DNA of 64,000 nt from Marinomonas aquimarina (GTDB lineage Bacteria > Pseudomonadota > Gammaproteobacteria > Pseudomonadales > Marinomonadaceae). Shown here piece by piece: positions 25,612-36,615 of the stretch. Where the stretch lies: positions 186,001 through 250,000 of the forward strand of contig NZ_FLOC01000002.1 in assembly GCF_900089755.1 (NCBI RefSeq), in the 5' to 3' direction. The notes under the pieces were generated by a model, which had not been told where the DNA came from, did no database searches, and saw only the letters and a program-made list of their open reading frames with translations. The first letter of the stretch is position 1. Each line of letters begins with the position of its first letter. The position numbers and the translations under genes are program-made.

Positions 25612-25956
25612 ATGAGCACCTTAATTTATCTGTCTAGCTCACCCTATAACGGCACCGCACTAAAGGAAGCCTTAGACCTTGCCCTAGTGTTCGGCACCTT
25701 TGAACAGGCCATCAGCATCGCCATTACCGGAGATGCCTTGGCACTACTGATCGAAGAGCAGGCTCCAAGCACTCGACACGGCAAACATTTGCATAAGTTG
25801 CTGGATGGCTTAGAGTTCTATGATATTGAGCAAGTGTTCGTCAAAGCCACGGAGACATCGGCCTTGCCCGTATCACTTTGGCCAGGCATCACCGCCCTTA
25901 ACACCGATGCATGGCTGCAAATGCTCGATCAACATCAACATATTTACCGCTTTTAG
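25612..25956 (+). CDS. tusC: Sulfurtransferase complex subunit TusC
   Basis: DsrF-like subunit of TusBCD, 114 residues. It has the family strands LIYLSSSPYNGTALKEALDLAL and a structural role only, since the catalytic Cys is on TusD. It lies between tusD (2-nt gap) and tusB (9-nt gap). Confidence 0.9.
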   Translation: MSTLIYLSSSPYNGTALKEALDLALVFGTFEQAISIAITGDALALLIEEQAPSTRHGKHLHKLLDGLEFYDIEQVFVKATETSALPVSLWPGITALNTDAWLQMLDQHQHIYRF

Positions 25957-25965
25957 GGAGAGACA

Positions 25966-26250
25966 ATGAAGCTTTATCAGATTAACCAAAGCCAATACCC
26001 TAGCAGCGTTGAAGAAGACTGGCTCGGCTCTTTAACGGCCGGCGATGCTGTGCTGCTATTAGAGGCAGGCGTAATGCGTGCTTTATCACAACCAACAACA
26101 CTTGCGGCATTACAAGACCAGCAGATCAAAGTGTGCTTTCGTCAAACTGACCTAGACGCTTACGGTATTCAAGCAAATATCGGTGTCGCCATTTCCGACC
26201 TTAAATGGGTTGAGCTGACACAACAATACTCCAAAATCGTTTCATGGTAA
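25966..26250 (+). CDS. tusB: Sulfurtransferase complex subunit TusB
   Basis: DsrH-like subunit of 94 residues. LTAGDAVLLLEAGVMRAL near residue 25 and the C-terminal YSKIVSW fit the family. Third gene of tusDCBE; a GGGAG ribosome site precedes the ATG. Confidence 0.9.
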   Translation: MKLYQINQSQYPSSVEEDWLGSLTAGDAVLLLEAGVMRALSQPTTLAALQDQQIKVCFRQTDLDAYGIQANIGVAISDLKWVELTQQYSKIVSW

Positions 26251-26258
26251 GGCGCGAT

Positions 26259-26573
26259 ATGGCAACAATAGAATTTGATGAAGAAGGCTACTTACTGGAT
26301 CTAAGCCAATGGGATGAAGCCTTGGCAGAAGAAATTGCCGCAAAAGAAGCCCTTGAACTGACCGCAGCTCACTGGGAAATCCTACGTGTATTGCGTGCTT
26401 TCTATGAGCAGTTTGAAGTATCGCCAGCCATGCGACCACTTGTTAAAGCGGTGAGCAAAGAGCTTGGTCCTGACAAGGGCAAAAGCATTTACCTAATGAA
26501 ATTATTTCCTGGCAGCCCACCAAAATTAGCCGCCAAGATAGCAGGATTGCCAAAGCCAGCTAATTGCCTATAA
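26259..26573 (+). CDS. tusE: Sulfur relay protein TusE (DsrC family)
   Basis: Receives sulfur from TusD and hands it to MnmA. The ATG at 26259 (8 nt after the tusB stop) gives 104 residues; an in-frame start at 26244 would overlap tusB. The DsrC pattern is clear: FDEEGYLLDLSQWDEALAEE, then LTAAHWEILRVLRAFYEQF, and the essential penultimate Cys103 in ANCL. Last gene of the operon, followed by a terminator. Confidence 0.94.
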   Translation: MATIEFDEEGYLLDLSQWDEALAEEIAAKEALELTAAHWEILRVLRAFYEQFEVSPAMRPLVKAVSKELGPDKGKSIYLMKLFPGSPPKLAAKIAGLPKPANCL

Positions 26574-26595
26574 AAAGGCTCACTTAGAAGACACA

Positions 26596-26621
26596 AAAAA
26601 GGCAGCGCAGGCTGCCTTTTG
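26596..26621. terminator. Bidirectional terminator between tusE and cobA
   Basis: AAAAGGCAGC and GCTGCCTTTT pair around GCAG. A and T tracts allow both convergent transcripts to end here. Confidence 0.88.
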
Positions 26622-26644
26622 ACTTATTTGCTTCCCTAGCAAGG

Positions 26645-27385
26645 TTACTGACCAAACCAAGAAAGCTTGTCCTGTAAGGTCACCACATCGCCAATAATCA
26701 ATAATGCGGGCGACTTCACTTCATTATCCAAAACAACCTGATGAATGTCCTTAATGGTGGAAGTCAACACGCGCTGATCTTTCGACGTGCCCTTTTCCAC
26801 CACCGCCACTGGCATAGAAGGTCGCATACCAAAACGAATCAAAGATTGGCTGATCGATTCAAGGCCCGTTAACCCCATGTACACCACAAGAGTCTGTGCT
26901 GGATGCACCAATTCATCCCACGGTAGCTCGGTCGTTCCATCTTTCAAATGGCCAGTTAGAAAGCGCACTGATTGCGCGTAATCACGGTGCGTCAAAGGAA
27001 TCCCAGCATAAGCCGCGCACCCTGCCGCCGCGGTCACACCAGGCACCACTTCAAAGGGCACCCCTTCCATGACGAGTTCTTCTAACTCTTCGCCACCACG
27101 ACCGAAGATAAATGGATCACCGCCTTTTAAGCGCACCACCACTTTGCCTTCTTTGGCTTTCACCGCCAACAGAGCGTTGATCTCTTCCTGGGGCAAACTG
27201 TGCAATGATTTTGCTTTGCCAACATACAGCTTCTCTGCTGTCTCTGGAATCATGGCAATGATTTGCTCACCTACCAGACGATCGTAAAGCACCACATCCG
27301 CTGCTGTTAGTAAACGATGCGCTTTCATCGTTAGCAAGTCCGGATCCCCCGGTCCTGCACCGATTAAATATACTTTACCTGTCAT
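26645..27385 (-). CDS. cobA: Uroporphyrinogen-III C-methyltransferase (SUMT)
   Basis: Methylates uroporphyrinogen III to precorrin-2, the branch to siroheme and cobalamin. The 246-residue protein has [18 protein letters not shown] at the N terminus, [18 protein letters not shown] and [20 protein letters not shown], all SUMT motifs. It is the stand-alone methyltransferase, without the dehydrogenase/ferrochelatase half of CysG. It lies after serS on the same strand, where Pseudomonas has cysG. Siroheme for nitrite or sulfite reduction is the likely product use. Confidence 0.94.
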   Translation of the reverse strand: MTGKVYLIGAGPGDPDLLTMKAHRLLTAADVVLYDRLVGEQIIAMIPETAEKLYVGKAKSLHSLPQEEINALLAVKAKEGKVVVRLKGGDPFIFGRGGEELEELVMEGVPFEVVPGVTAAAGCAAYAGIPLTHRDYAQSVRFLTGHLKDGTTELPWDELVHPAQTLVVYMGLTGLESISQSLIRFGMRPSMPVAVVEKGTSKDQRVLTSTIKDIHQVVLDNEVKSPALLIIGDVVTLQDKLSWFGQ

Positions 27386-27405
27386 ACTTTTCTTTTCTCA
27401 AATAG

Positions 27406-27429
27406 AAAGGCCCCGCAAGCGGAGCCTTT
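27406..27429 (-). terminator. Imperfect terminator after serS
   Basis: On the minus strand AAAGGCTCCGC pairs with GCGGGGCCTTT (one G-T pair) around a short TT-containing loop. It lies 23 nt after the serS stop and 21 nt before cobA. Confidence 0.65.
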
Positions 27430-27451
27430 GAATGCCTATTGCACAACCGAA

Positions 27452-28762
<1,311 letters not shown>

Positions 28763-28800
28763 TTATGTAATTAAATAGTTAAAACTGCTTTGAGTTGGGC

Positions 28801-29172
28801 TTAGAAGGCGCGCGCTAATCCAATACCAGCGGCCAAGGCCAAAATCCCTAGCAAACAACTCAATGATAAATAGCTTATGGCACTTAGCCAAGCCTGCTGA
28901 TTCATAAGTGAGACAATTTCTAAGGAAAAAGTTGAGAAGGTGGTAAAAGCCCCCAAGAACCCCACCATGATCAATGGCCTTAACGGCTCCAAACTCGGAG
29001 CTCGCTCACTGATCAAGACAAAGGCAATGCCCATTAAGAAGCTGCCCATCACATTGATCGAAAGCGTGGCCAGCGGGTAATGGGCTTGCCAAACACTATT
29101 GACCCACTTGCTTACGGTATAACGGGACATGGCCCCCAGCGCCCCACCTAAGGCGATCATAAAGTACATCAC
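28801..29172 (-). CDS. crcB: Fluoride channel CrcB/Fluc
   Basis: Small inner-membrane protein of 123 residues with four helices that exports fluoride as a dual-topology dimer. The signature GFLGAFTTFSTFSLE (about 75-90) and N-terminal GGALGAMSRY are clear. The start codon overlaps the rarA stop by 4 nt, leaving no room for a fluoride riboswitch directly upstream. Confidence 0.94.
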   Translation of the reverse strand: MMYFMIALGGALGAMSRYTVSKWVNSVWQAHYPLATLSINVMGSFLMGIAFVLISERAPSLEPLRPLIMVGFLGAFTTFSTFSLEIVSLMNQQAWLSAISYLSLSCLLGILALAAGIGLARAF

Positions 29173-30521
29173 AAGGCATCATCCTGATGCTGATATCGCT
29201 GCTTAGGGCTTTGTTGATCTTGCTGCTCAAGCCAAGCAAGCTTCTCGCCAATTTTCTTCTCTAGGCCACGATCAGTGGGCATATAGTAGCGCTCATTTGC
29301 CAGCTCAGGCGGTAAGTAAGACTCCCCCGCCGCGAAAGCATTGGGCTCATTGTGGGCATAACGATAATCTTCGCCATGCCCCATATCTTTGGCAAGACTG
29401 GTCGGTGCGTTACGCAGATGATTCGGTACTTCCAGACTCGGTTGATGTTTCACATCACTCATCATCTGGTTAAAGGCTTTATACAAGGCATTACTTTTCG
29501 GCGCACAGGCCATGTAAACGGCTGCTTGAGCAATCGCTCGATTGCCCTCATAAGGACCTACCCGCTCAAAGATATCCCAAGCGTTTAGACCGATCTGCAA
29601 AGCCCTAGGATCTGCATTACCAATGTCTTCCGAAGCAATCGCCAATAGGCGTCTAGCTATATACAGAGGATCACAACCACCATCGAGCATACGCGCCATC
29701 CAATACAAGGCGCCATCTGGGGATGAACCACGCACCGATTTATGGAACGCTGAAATCTGGTCGTAGAACACATCACCGCCTTTATCGTAGCGGCGGATGC
29801 TACCCCCTAAGACATCTTCTAATTGCTGATCGGTAACCGTTTCCCCATCTTCGACAAAATCTGCCAGAATCTCGACGAAGTTCAGACTGCGGCGCACATC
29901 GCCATCAGCGGCCTGTGCCAAAATTCCCAAATGGTGGTCACTGACTTGAATATTACGTTGCCCCAAACCACGTACAGGGTCTTGTAAGGCACGTTTCATC
30001 ACCGCAAGCAGGTCATCAACCGTTGGCGTCTGTAAGCGATAGACGCGGGCACGGGACAACAACGCTGAATTTAATTCAAACGCCGGATTCTCAGTCGTCG
30101 CCCCGACAAACAAGAAGGTACCATCTTCGATGTAGGGTAAAAATGCATCTTGTTGGGATTTATTAAAGCGGTGCACTTCGTCAACAAACAAGAGTGTGGC
30201 TTTTTGAGTCATTAAGCGCCACTGCTTGGCATCATCGACTGCCGCTCGAATCTCTTTCACCCCCGACATGACCGCCGACAACTCGATAAACTTGGCATCC
30301 AACGAGTTGGCGAACAACTTGGCAAAGGTGGTTTTGCCGATCCCAGGCGAGCCCCACAAAATAAAGGAGTGACCTTGGCGGCGCTCAACCATCTTACGTA
30401 ACGGTTTGCCCTCACCCACTAGGTGTTGTTGGCCAACATATTCATCTAAGGTTTGCGGACGCATACGCGCCGCCAACGGTGCCATAGGGTTGATATCCTC
30501 AGCGGCAAACAAATCATCCAT
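29169..30521 (-). CDS. rarA: Replication-associated recombination protein RarA (MgsA)
   Basis: AAA+ ATPase related to clamp-loader subunits, active at stalled forks. The 450-residue protein has Walker A WGSPGIGKTTFAKLF (about 57-71), Walker B LLFVDEVHRF, sensor 1 VGATTENPAF, and the C-terminal tetramerisation domain (RYYMPTDRGLEKKIGEKL). It starts 3 nt after lolA and overlaps crcB by 4 nt, so the three are one transcript. Confidence 0.95.
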   Translation of the reverse strand: MDDLFAAEDINPMAPLAARMRPQTLDEYVGQQHLVGEGKPLRKMVERRQGHSFILWGSPGIGKTTFAKLFANSLDAKFIELSAVMSGVKEIRAAVDDAKQWRLMTQKATLLFVDEVHRFNKSQQDAFLPYIEDGTFLFVGATTENPAFELNSALLSRARVYRLQTPTVDDLLAVMKRALQDPVRGLGQRNIQVSDHHLGILAQAADGDVRRSLNFVEILADFVEDGETVTDQQLEDVLGGSIRRYDKGGDVFYDQISAFHKSVRGSSPDGALYWMARMLDGGCDPLYIARRLLAIASEDIGNADPRALQIGLNAWDIFERVGPYEGNRAIAQAAVYMACAPKSNALYKAFNQMMSDVKHQPSLEVPNHLRNAPTSLAKDMGHGEDYRYAHNEPNAFAAGESYLPPELANERYYMPTDRGLEKKIGEKLAWLEQQDQQSPKQRYQHQDDAL

Positions 30522-30524
30522 TTA

Positions 30525-31130
30525 TTACTGCTCAATTATTAGGTCAACGGACTCAGGTAAGTCGACAATAAAGTTCTGCTCGGATACCCCTTCGTGAGCT
30601 TCGACATTGGCAAACTCAATCACAGTGGTTTGGCCCAGTACGTCTTTAATACGCATCGTGCGGATGTAATCCTGATCAAAGGATAAGGTTAGCGTATCAA
30701 ACAAGTCTTCCTGCTCTAGCGGCTCTAATTGGAAACTGTCGCTATCCGTTTTAGAAACCCTGTAGTGGTTCAGAGCATTATCCGCCGAGTTACCTAACAA
30801 AGCGGCGGGCGAATTGCCCACGGAGCCAGCAAAGGGTTTACGCGTCGCTTGTTCTAAATCCACATCCCAGATGGTGACCCACTCACCGTCTGAAATAATA
30901 CGTTGCGGGAACGGTGTAATAGTGTCCCAAACAAAGCGATTTGGCGCTGCCAACAAAAATACGCCCTCGCTGTTTTGCACCTGATCACCGCGCTCATTAT
31001 AGGTCGCTTGTCGGAACTCCCCTTCCACATTACGGTTATGCTCCAACAACTGACTCAGTTGTTCTGCAGGCACCTCGGCCGATACATTAAAGGCTAACAA
31101 CAAGCCTAAGCTAAACATGATACGTGCCAT
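30525..31130 (-). CDS. lolA: Outer-membrane lipoprotein carrier protein
   Basis: Periplasmic chaperone that shuttles lipoproteins from LolCDE to LolB. It begins with a signal peptide (ARIMFSLGLLLAFNVSA) cleaved before EVPAEQL. The mature part has the LolA strands FRQATYNERGDQVQNSEGVF and RFVWDTITPFPQRIISDGE. The ATG at 31130 (201 residues) is chosen over the one at 31142 because GGGAG lies 5 nt upstream. It sits between ftsK and rarA as in most gammaproteobacteria. Confidence 0.94.
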   Translation of the reverse strand: MARIMFSLGLLLAFNVSAEVPAEQLSQLLEHNRNVEGEFRQATYNERGDQVQNSEGVFLLAAPNRFVWDTITPFPQRIISDGEWVTIWDVDLEQATRKPFAGSVGNSPAALLGNSADNALNHYRVSKTDSDSFQLEPLEQEDLFDTLTLSFDQDYIRTMRIKDVLGQTTVIEFANVEAHEGVSEQNFIVDLPESVDLIIEQ

Positions 31131-31154
31131 AAATACTCCCATTGGGCGGATACC

Positions 31155-33944
31155 TTATTCTGGTATCAAAATCTCACGTTGGCCATTGGTTCCCATCGGC
31201 CCCACTAATCCGGCGGACTCCATTGCTTCCACCAAGTTTGCAGCTCGGTTATAGCCAATTTTTAAGCGACGCTGAATAGAGGAAATGGAAGCTTTACGCG
31301 TTTCTACCACTATTTTCACAGCTTCGTCATAGAGTGGGTCTTGGTCTTCACTGCCACCAGACGTCAGTTCTTCGGCATTAACGGTGACATCGGTAATGTA
31401 TTCCGGCTCACCACGGGCTTTCCACTCTTCTACTACGGCATGCACCTCATCATCTGAAACAAATGCCCCGTGTACACGAATGGGGGTAGGCAGACCTGCG
31501 GGTAGGTAAAGCATATCCCCCATCCCCAACAGCTGATCGGCGCCACCTTGGTCAAGGATGGTGCGCGAGTCAATCTTCGAGGACACTTGGAACGCCATTC
31601 GGGTGGGGATGTTGGCTTTGATTAAGCCGGTGATCACATCCACCGATGGGCGCTGTGTCGCCAACACCAAATGAATCCCTGCTGCACGCGCTTTTTGCGC
31701 AATACGAGCAATCAATTCTTCAACTTTCTTACCGACGATCATCATCATGTCGGCAAATTCGTCGACGACAATCACAATGTAAGGCAGTGGCTCTAAATAC
31801 GGTACCGTACGCGCCACGCCATCTTCAGAGAACATCGCCATTTCCGGCGTCCACAATGGGTCTTCGATTGGTTGTCCCGCGGCGGCCGCTTCACGTACCT
31901 TCTTGTTAAAGCCGGCAATATTTCGTACGCCAAGCTTAGACATCAGCTTATAGCGACGCTCCATCTCATCCACCGACCAACGCAAGCCATTGGCGGCATC
32001 TTTCATGTCAGTTATAACAGGCGTTAACAAATGCGGAATACCTTCATAAATAGACAGTTCCAACATTTTAGGGTCCACCATGATCATGCGCACTTCGTCA
32101 GGTGTCGACTTCAACAACATGCTCAAAATCATAGCGTTTACCCCCACCGACTTACCCGAGCCAGTGGTACCCGCGACTAATACATGTGGCATTTTCGCTA
32201 GATCCACTACCACTGGCTCACCAGAGATATCATGGCCGAGCGATAACGTCAGTGGTGACGAAGCATTGTCATACATAGGCGTATTGATCACTTCCGAGAA
32301 GTACACCGTATCGCGATGCTGGTTAGGGATTTCGATACCAATGGTCGATTTACCGGCAATCACTTCCACCACACGCACACTCATGACACTCAACGAACGG
32401 GCTAAATCTTTCGCCAAGTTAGTAATACGTGACACTTTCACACCTGGTGCCGGCTGAATCTCAAAACGGGTGATCACAGGGCCTGGGTTAACTTCCACCA
32501 CTTCCGCTTTGACACCAAAGTCCTGTAATCGCTGCTCCAGCAATGCTGACAGATCAAGCAACTCTTCTTCGGTATAGCCACCTTGCTTTGGTTTAGGCTG
32601 CGTCAGTACACTACGATCCGGTAACGTGTAAGCGGCTTCGGTGCGTTCGACCTCGGCAGAAGGGCCACCTAAACCATCCAAACGCTTCGCTTCTGAGAGC
32701 GTCTTAACAGCAGGTTTATGCGCCTGCATCTCCGGCTCAGGCTGTGATGCCTTCGGAGCTGGAGAAGCCTTCGCTACGGGCGCAGGCTCTGAGGTTGGTT
32801 CGGGCACCGACTCTTGATCTTCAAGCTCGTATTGATCAGTTGTCGCAGGCTGATATTGCGCCTCAACTACCGGTTCAGGTGATTGTACCAATGACTCCGA
32901 AGGCGCTGCTTCAGGCTCAGAACGGCGGCTAGGCTGAGGCGCTTTTTGAGCAGGCTGCTTGTCCCAAACATCACCAAAGTTAATGTCTTGGGCGTCTTCT
33001 TCCACATAAAGCGTATCGGTAAAATCAAACTTATCATCTTCAAACGCTACATCATCCAAGCCACCAAAACTTGGCTCTTGGTGCTCCGAGCGCGCCTTAA
33101 CGGGTACCTCTGGCACTGGTTCATCTTGCTGGCGTGCTAACTTGCTCTTAACTTTCTGCCACAACGAGACCTTTGGCTCACCGTCTTCGTCCAAGCTGTC
33201 AAGATCAGCCTGCTCAGGCGGCACTTCAGCTACGCTCTTTTTCTTACGGAAGATGGCCGGTTTTTCAAGGTCGTCACGGTTTGCTTTGCCGGCTTTCTTA
33301 GAGGTTGGCTGAGCCGCTTCCTCGGTATCGGAGCGACTCAGTTTCTGTAGCACATACAGATAAGCAAACTCAGCTTTCTCACCAATAAACTCGAGCAATT
33401 GTGACCAATGAATCTGTGCCAATAAGGTCAGCGCCAATACGACCAACGCCAAACTCACTAATGTCGCACCGTCATAGCCAATCCAATGATACAGCAACTG
33501 CCCTAACGACTGCCCTAAAATCCCCCCAGCACCAAACTGTAAGGCACTACTGCCGACGGTATGTAGAAAACACAGGGTCGCGCCAAAACTTAAATATAGA
33601 ATGCTGCCAATACAGCATAGGATGGCATTGTTGAGAGCAATCATTTGATGGGGGTTGCGCCAGAGGATGTAGGCAACCGACAAGAATAATAACGGCAACG
33701 AATAAAATAGATTACCAAAAAAGGCCGATAGCAAATCCGCCAGCATGGCACCTATGGGCCCCATAGAGTTTTGTGTGGCACTACCGCTGCCTGAATAAAA
33801 CCAGCCTGCATCATCTGGGCTGTAGGTATAAGTCGCGAAAGCAAAAAACAGAAAAAATAAAATGGCGGCGATAAATGCTGCCTGCTTCGCAAACGTTCCC
33901 CAGATCAGTGATCGTACAGACTCACGCTCTGCTGCTTGTGTCAA
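31155..33944 (-). CDS. ftsK: DNA translocase FtsK
   Basis: Division-site DNA pump that aligns chromosome termini and activates XerCD. N-terminal membrane domain of four or five helices (to about residue 205), a Pro/Glu/Gln-rich linker (about 210-440), the RecA-like motor with [16 protein letters not shown] and [12 protein letters not shown], and a C-terminal winged-helix gamma domain ([19 protein letters not shown]). The frame runs to a TTG at 33971 that lacks a ribosome site; the TTG at 33944 has GGAAGG 6-7 nt upstream and gives 929 residues, so I prefer it. Shorter linker than E. coli FtsK. Confidence 0.95.
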   Translation of the reverse strand: MTQAAERESVRSLIWGTFAKQAAFIAAILFFLFFAFATYTYSPDDAGWFYSGSGSATQNSMGPIGAMLADLLSAFFGNLFYSLPLLFLSVAYILWRNPHQMIALNNAILCCIGSILYLSFGATLCFLHTVGSSALQFGAGGILGQSLGQLLYHWIGYDGATLVSLALVVLALTLLAQIHWSQLLEFIGEKAEFAYLYVLQKLSRSDTEEAAQPTSKKAGKANRDDLEKPAIFRKKKSVAEVPPEQADLDSLDEDGEPKVSLWQKVKSKLARQQDEPVPEVPVKARSEHQEPSFGGLDDVAFEDDKFDFTDTLYVEEDAQDINFGDVWDKQPAQKAPQPSRRSEPEAAPSESLVQSPEPVVEAQYQPATTDQYELEDQESVPEPTSEPAPVAKASPAPKASQPEPEMQAHKPAVKTLSEAKRLDGLGGPSAEVERTEAAYTLPDRSVLTQPKPKQGGYTEEELLDLSALLEQRLQDFGVKAEVVEVNPGPVITRFEIQPAPGVKVSRITNLAKDLARSLSVMSVRVVEVIAGKSTIGIEIPNQHRDTVYFSEVINTPMYDNASSPLTLSLGHDISGEPVVVDLAKMPHVLVAGTTGSGKSVGVNAMILSMLLKSTPDEVRMIMVDPKMLELSIYEGIPHLLTPVITDMKDAANGLRWSVDEMERRYKLMSKLGVRNIAGFNKKVREAAAAGQPIEDPLWTPEMAMFSEDGVARTVPYLEPLPYIVIVVDEFADMMMIVGKKVEELIARIAQKARAAGIHLVLATQRPSVDVITGLIKANIPTRMAFQVSSKIDSRTILDQGGADQLLGMGDMLYLPAGLPTPIRVHGAFVSDDEVHAVVEEWKARGEPEYITDVTVNAEELTSGGSEDQDPLYDEAVKIVVETRKASISSIQRRLKIGYNRAANLVEAMESAGLVGPMGTNGQREILIPE

Positions 33945-33994
33945 AAGCCACCTTCCAATGTCATCATCCAATGTTTAGGAGTGCAAGCTTACCA

Positions 33995-34026
33995 TAAAAA
34001 AAGCCAGCCCAAAGGGCTGGCTTTCG
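33995..34026. terminator. Terminator of the porin gene
   Basis: AAAGCCAGCCC and GGGCTGGCTTT form a stem around AAA; the A-tract on the plus strand gives a long T-run on the minus strand, directly after the porin stop codon. Confidence 0.88.
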
Positions 34027-34048
34027 CTTTTGCTAAGATAGGGAAATC

Positions 34049-34921
34049 TTAGAAGTAAGCTTTAACACCAACGATGTTCTGCTCAGTAGTCAGATCACCA
34101 TTGTAGTTTTCGAAGTAGTAAGTTAGATCGCCCGCAGCGTATTCAGCGATGAAGTAAGTGCCATCGTCTTTAGCACCTTCTAGATCTTTAGCGTATTCAA
34201 CTGTTAGCGTTAGCGCTTCAGTTGCAGCAAACTCAATAGATGCACCCGCTTGCTGAACGTCAGTAGTCGTTGTCGTTGCAGTATCAGCACCAGTCTCGCC
34301 AGTACCGTAGTTTACAGAGATCGATGCTGGACCAGCGTCGAATTGCGCACCAACGTTTACAGAGTTAGCATCACCGATTGCGCCACCAGAGATACCTAGT
34401 TTGATACCCTCTAGGTCAGCAACGTAAGAGATTGCTGCACCGATGTCAGAATCATCATTAGAATTAGTTGTTGCTTCTAGTGCTACAGTTAGGCCGTCAG
34501 CCACTTTGTAACGGATACCAGTGTTGTCAGTGTCACCTTGATCTGTGCGAAGATCAACACCGTCGTGGATCTCGTCCATACCCATGAATGCTTTAGTAGA
34601 TACAGAGCCGTCGAAACGACCGAAAGATACTGCACCTTGCTTCACGTATAGTTTTTCAAAGTTAAAATCAGTGCCTTCGTCATCACCAGTTGTTTTAACT
34701 TCAAGCTCAGCGTAAACAACACCAGTGTCAACAGATAGCTCGATTTCACCTAGGTCAGTACCGTCAGCTAGATCGTTGTTACCTTTAGCGTTACCGTAGT
34801 AGCTAGTGTACTCAACGCCCGCTTCACCGTGGAAAACTGGCTCAAGTGCAAAAGTAGATGTAGAAACAGCTGCAGCAACTGCAGATACCGCGAAAACAGA
34901 AGCAAGTTTAATCGCTTTCAT
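34049..34921 (-). CDS. Outer-membrane porin, Gram-negative general porin type
   Basis: A 290-residue beta-barrel protein with a signal peptide (MKAIKLASVFAVSAVAAAVS, cleavage after the Ala of STFA). The mature part is acidic and rich in alternating strands (TSYYGNAKGNNDLADGTDLG, VEYAKDLEGAKDDGTYFIAE) and ends in Phe (VGVKAYF), the outer-membrane insertion signal. Codon use is strongly biased, as for an abundant protein. It is short for a trimeric porin of 16 strands. Substrate preference cannot be read from the sequence. Confidence 0.87.
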   Translation of the reverse strand: MKAIKLASVFAVSAVAAAVSTSTFALEPVFHGEAGVEYTSYYGNAKGNNDLADGTDLGEIELSVDTGVVYAELEVKTTGDDEGTDFNFEKLYVKQGAVSFGRFDGSVSTKAFMGMDEIHDGVDLRTDQGDTDNTGIRYKVADGLTVALEATTNSNDDSDIGAAISYVADLEGIKLGISGGAIGDANSVNVGAQFDAGPASISVNYGTGETGADTATTTTTDVQQAGASIEFAATEALTLTVEYAKDLEGAKDDGTYFIAEYAAGDLTYYFENYNGDLTTEQNIVGVKAYF

Positions 34922-35373
34922 TCAAGATTCCCCTTTAATTATATATGTTCGGTCTTAAGACCTTTTTGATAGGCTTTAAAGCCTTTTTCAAAGTACCGCT
35001 GAGTAAGTCAACGTCAGGCATAGTAAAACCAATCAATTTCAGTTTTGTGACAATCACACAACACCGAAAAATTTTTTAGCCTGTTGTTTACAGTGTATTT
35101 TTTCTGCAACACAACTTTGGGCTGCCCCGATTAAAACCAAGTTTTCCTTGACTGGTCAAGCACTACGAACACTTTTTTTGATTTTTTTTTGCGTTTTTGC
35201 CATTTTCTGCATGTCTTTAACGCATTTGCGTTATATCAGAATCAGATCCATGCAGCCTAATTACGCTTTATGTACACTATCGTCACGAATAGATTAGAAA
35301 GAGCGCATTTTATTCACTAGGACTGGCCAAATGCAGCAAAAACTATGGATAATAAAAGCACAAAAAGAACCGA
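34922..35373. promoter_or_regulatory. Porin-aat divergent intergenic region
   Basis: A 452-nt AT-rich region between the outward-facing porin and aat genes. Near the porin are two perfect 12-bp palindromes, GGTCTTAAGACC (34951-34962) and GGCTTTAAAGCC (34972-34983), each followed by TTTTT on the plus strand and 21 nt apart. Further out are TGTGACAATCACA (35046-35058) and CTTGAC-TG-GTCAAG (35147-35160). These may be regulator sites of the porin promoter. No small gene was found. Confidence 0.45.
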
Positions 35374-36168
35374 ATGACAGAACCTATCATGCCTGATCAC
35401 ACTGTTAACGAGCCCGAATTCACCCCCGAATTCACCCCCGAATTAGTCCTGCTCACAGAGTCTATCTTTGACACACCAGATCCATTCAAAGCGTTATTAG
35501 ACCCTGAAGGTTTGTCCGCAATCGGTGGGGATTTAAGGCCGGAACGCTTAATTCATTTGTACCAACACGGCTTCTTCCCTTGGTACAGCGACCCCGACCC
35601 GATCCTTTGGTGGCACCCGTTAGAGCGCTGCACCCTTGCACCGGCCGATTTTCATGAAAGCCGGTCACTGAGAAAAGCCCTTAAACGAGGAGAATGGAGC
35701 TGGAAGGTCAACGCAAACTTCTTGCAAGCGATAAACATTTGCCGAGATTTACGAGCAGACGCAGAAGGAACATGGATATCGAAAGATGTCATCAATGCTT
35801 ACTCTGCATTAAACAAGCAAGGCTATGCATTTTCTTTAGAAGTGTTCTATAACGGCGAGTTGGCTGGAGGCTTTTATGGTGTTGCCATGGGCAGAATGTT
35901 TTTTGGTGAATCCATGTTCTCACTCAAAGACAATGGCTCCAAAGTGGCCCTCTGGCAATTTTGTAAGTTGGCATCTCATCTAGGGATTGAATTAATCGAC
36001 TGCCAAGTTTATTCTGAGCATCTAACATCCCTTGGGGCGCAGATGATGACCAAGGCAAGCTTTGTTAAAGCCTTGCAAGAACTGATTCCCAGCCCAACCC
36101 AAAACCATGAATTGATCGCCTTATCAGGCCAAGAAACGGCCAATCCCATTACATATATTGCGGTCTAA
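35374..36168 (+). CDS. aat: Leucyl/phenylalanyl-tRNA-protein transferase
   Basis: Adds Leu or Phe to N-terminal Arg/Lys of proteins, making N-degrons for ClpS-ClpAP, both of which are encoded about 2 kb away. The 264-residue protein has LSAIGGDLRPERLIHLYQHG, FPWYSDPDPILWWHP, and the catalytic GGFYGVAMGRMFFGESMFS (about 168-187). It is about 30 residues longer than E. coli Aat at the N terminus, where a 12-bp tandem repeat encodes EFTPEFTPEL. No strong ribosome site was seen; the ATG at 35389 is an alternative start. The ate/bpt gene that usually follows is absent. Confidence 0.93.
   Translation: MTEPIMPDHTVNEPEFTPEFTPELVLLTESIFDTPDPFKALLDPEGLSAIGGDLRPERLIHLYQHGFFPWYSDPDPILWWHPLERCTLAPADFHESRSLRKALKRGEWSWKVNANFLQAINICRDLRADAEGTWISKDVINAYSALNKQGYAFSLEVFYNGELAGGFYGVAMGRMFFGESMFSLKDNGSKVALWQFCKLASHLGIELIDCQVYSEHLTSLGAQMMTKASFVKALQELIPSPTQNHELIALSGQETANPITYIAV
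35413..35445 (+). repeat. 12-bp tandem repeat in the aat N-terminal coding region
   Basis: Two perfect copies of CCCGAATTCACC (35413-35424, 35425-35436) and a partial third copy encode the EFTPEFTPEL segment. A likely replication-slippage site. Confidence 0.9.
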
Positions 36169-36295
36169 ATTTGCTTTTTGGGGCCATTTTGGGCAAAATA
36201 CGCCGAAAATTTTAGCAAACTCGCCAATCACAAGCCTATTTCTAGCCTAAATAGCGAGATCATGCTTAACCTTAATTAAGAACAGGACACTGATT

Positions 36296-36514
36296 GTGGC
36301 AAAAGAAGACAGCATTGAAATGGAAGGTACGATTGTCGATACCCTTCCAAACACCATGTTCCGCGTAGAACTTGAAAATGGTCACGTTGTGACTGCGCAC
36401 ATCTCTGGTAAGATGCGCAAAAACTACATCCGTATTTTGACTGGTGACAAAGTGAAGGTTGAACTGACACCTTACGACTTGTCAAAAGGTCGCATCGTTT
36501 ACCGTTCTCGTTAA
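36296..36514 (+). CDS. infA: Translation initiation factor IF-1
   Basis: A 72-residue OB-fold protein that occupies the 30S A site during initiation. The whole protein matches the family: [20 protein letters not shown], then [19 protein letters not shown] and [11 protein letters not shown] start with AGGA upstream. It directly follows aat and ends in a strong terminator. Confidence 0.97.
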   Translation: MAKEDSIEMEGTIVDTLPNTMFRVELENGHVVTAHISGKMRKNYIRILTGDKVKVELTPYDLSKGRIVYRSR

Positions 36515-36535
36515 TTTCAACCAGAACGCGATAAC

Positions 36536-36572
36536 AAAAAGGCCGCTTAACCTATGGTTAAGCGGCCTTTTT
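36536..36572. terminator. Bidirectional terminator between infA and clpA
   Basis: AAAAAGGCCGCTTAACC and GGTTAAGCGGCCTTTTT form a 17-bp perfect stem around TAT, flanked by A and T runs. Confidence 0.95.
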
Positions 36573-36615
36573 GTTGTTTAGGCGCCCGATAGCGCCGGGA
36601 CGCCCTAGCAGCAAG

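Noticed and set aside
29173..29260. Fluoride riboswitch ahead of crcB
   Set aside because: crcB overlaps rarA, so there is no untranslated leader to hold one.
35046..35058. TGTGACAATCACA as a CRP site upstream of the porin
   Set aside because: CRP requires TGTGA and TCACA 6 nt apart; the spacer here is only 3 nt. Kept as an unassigned palindrome.
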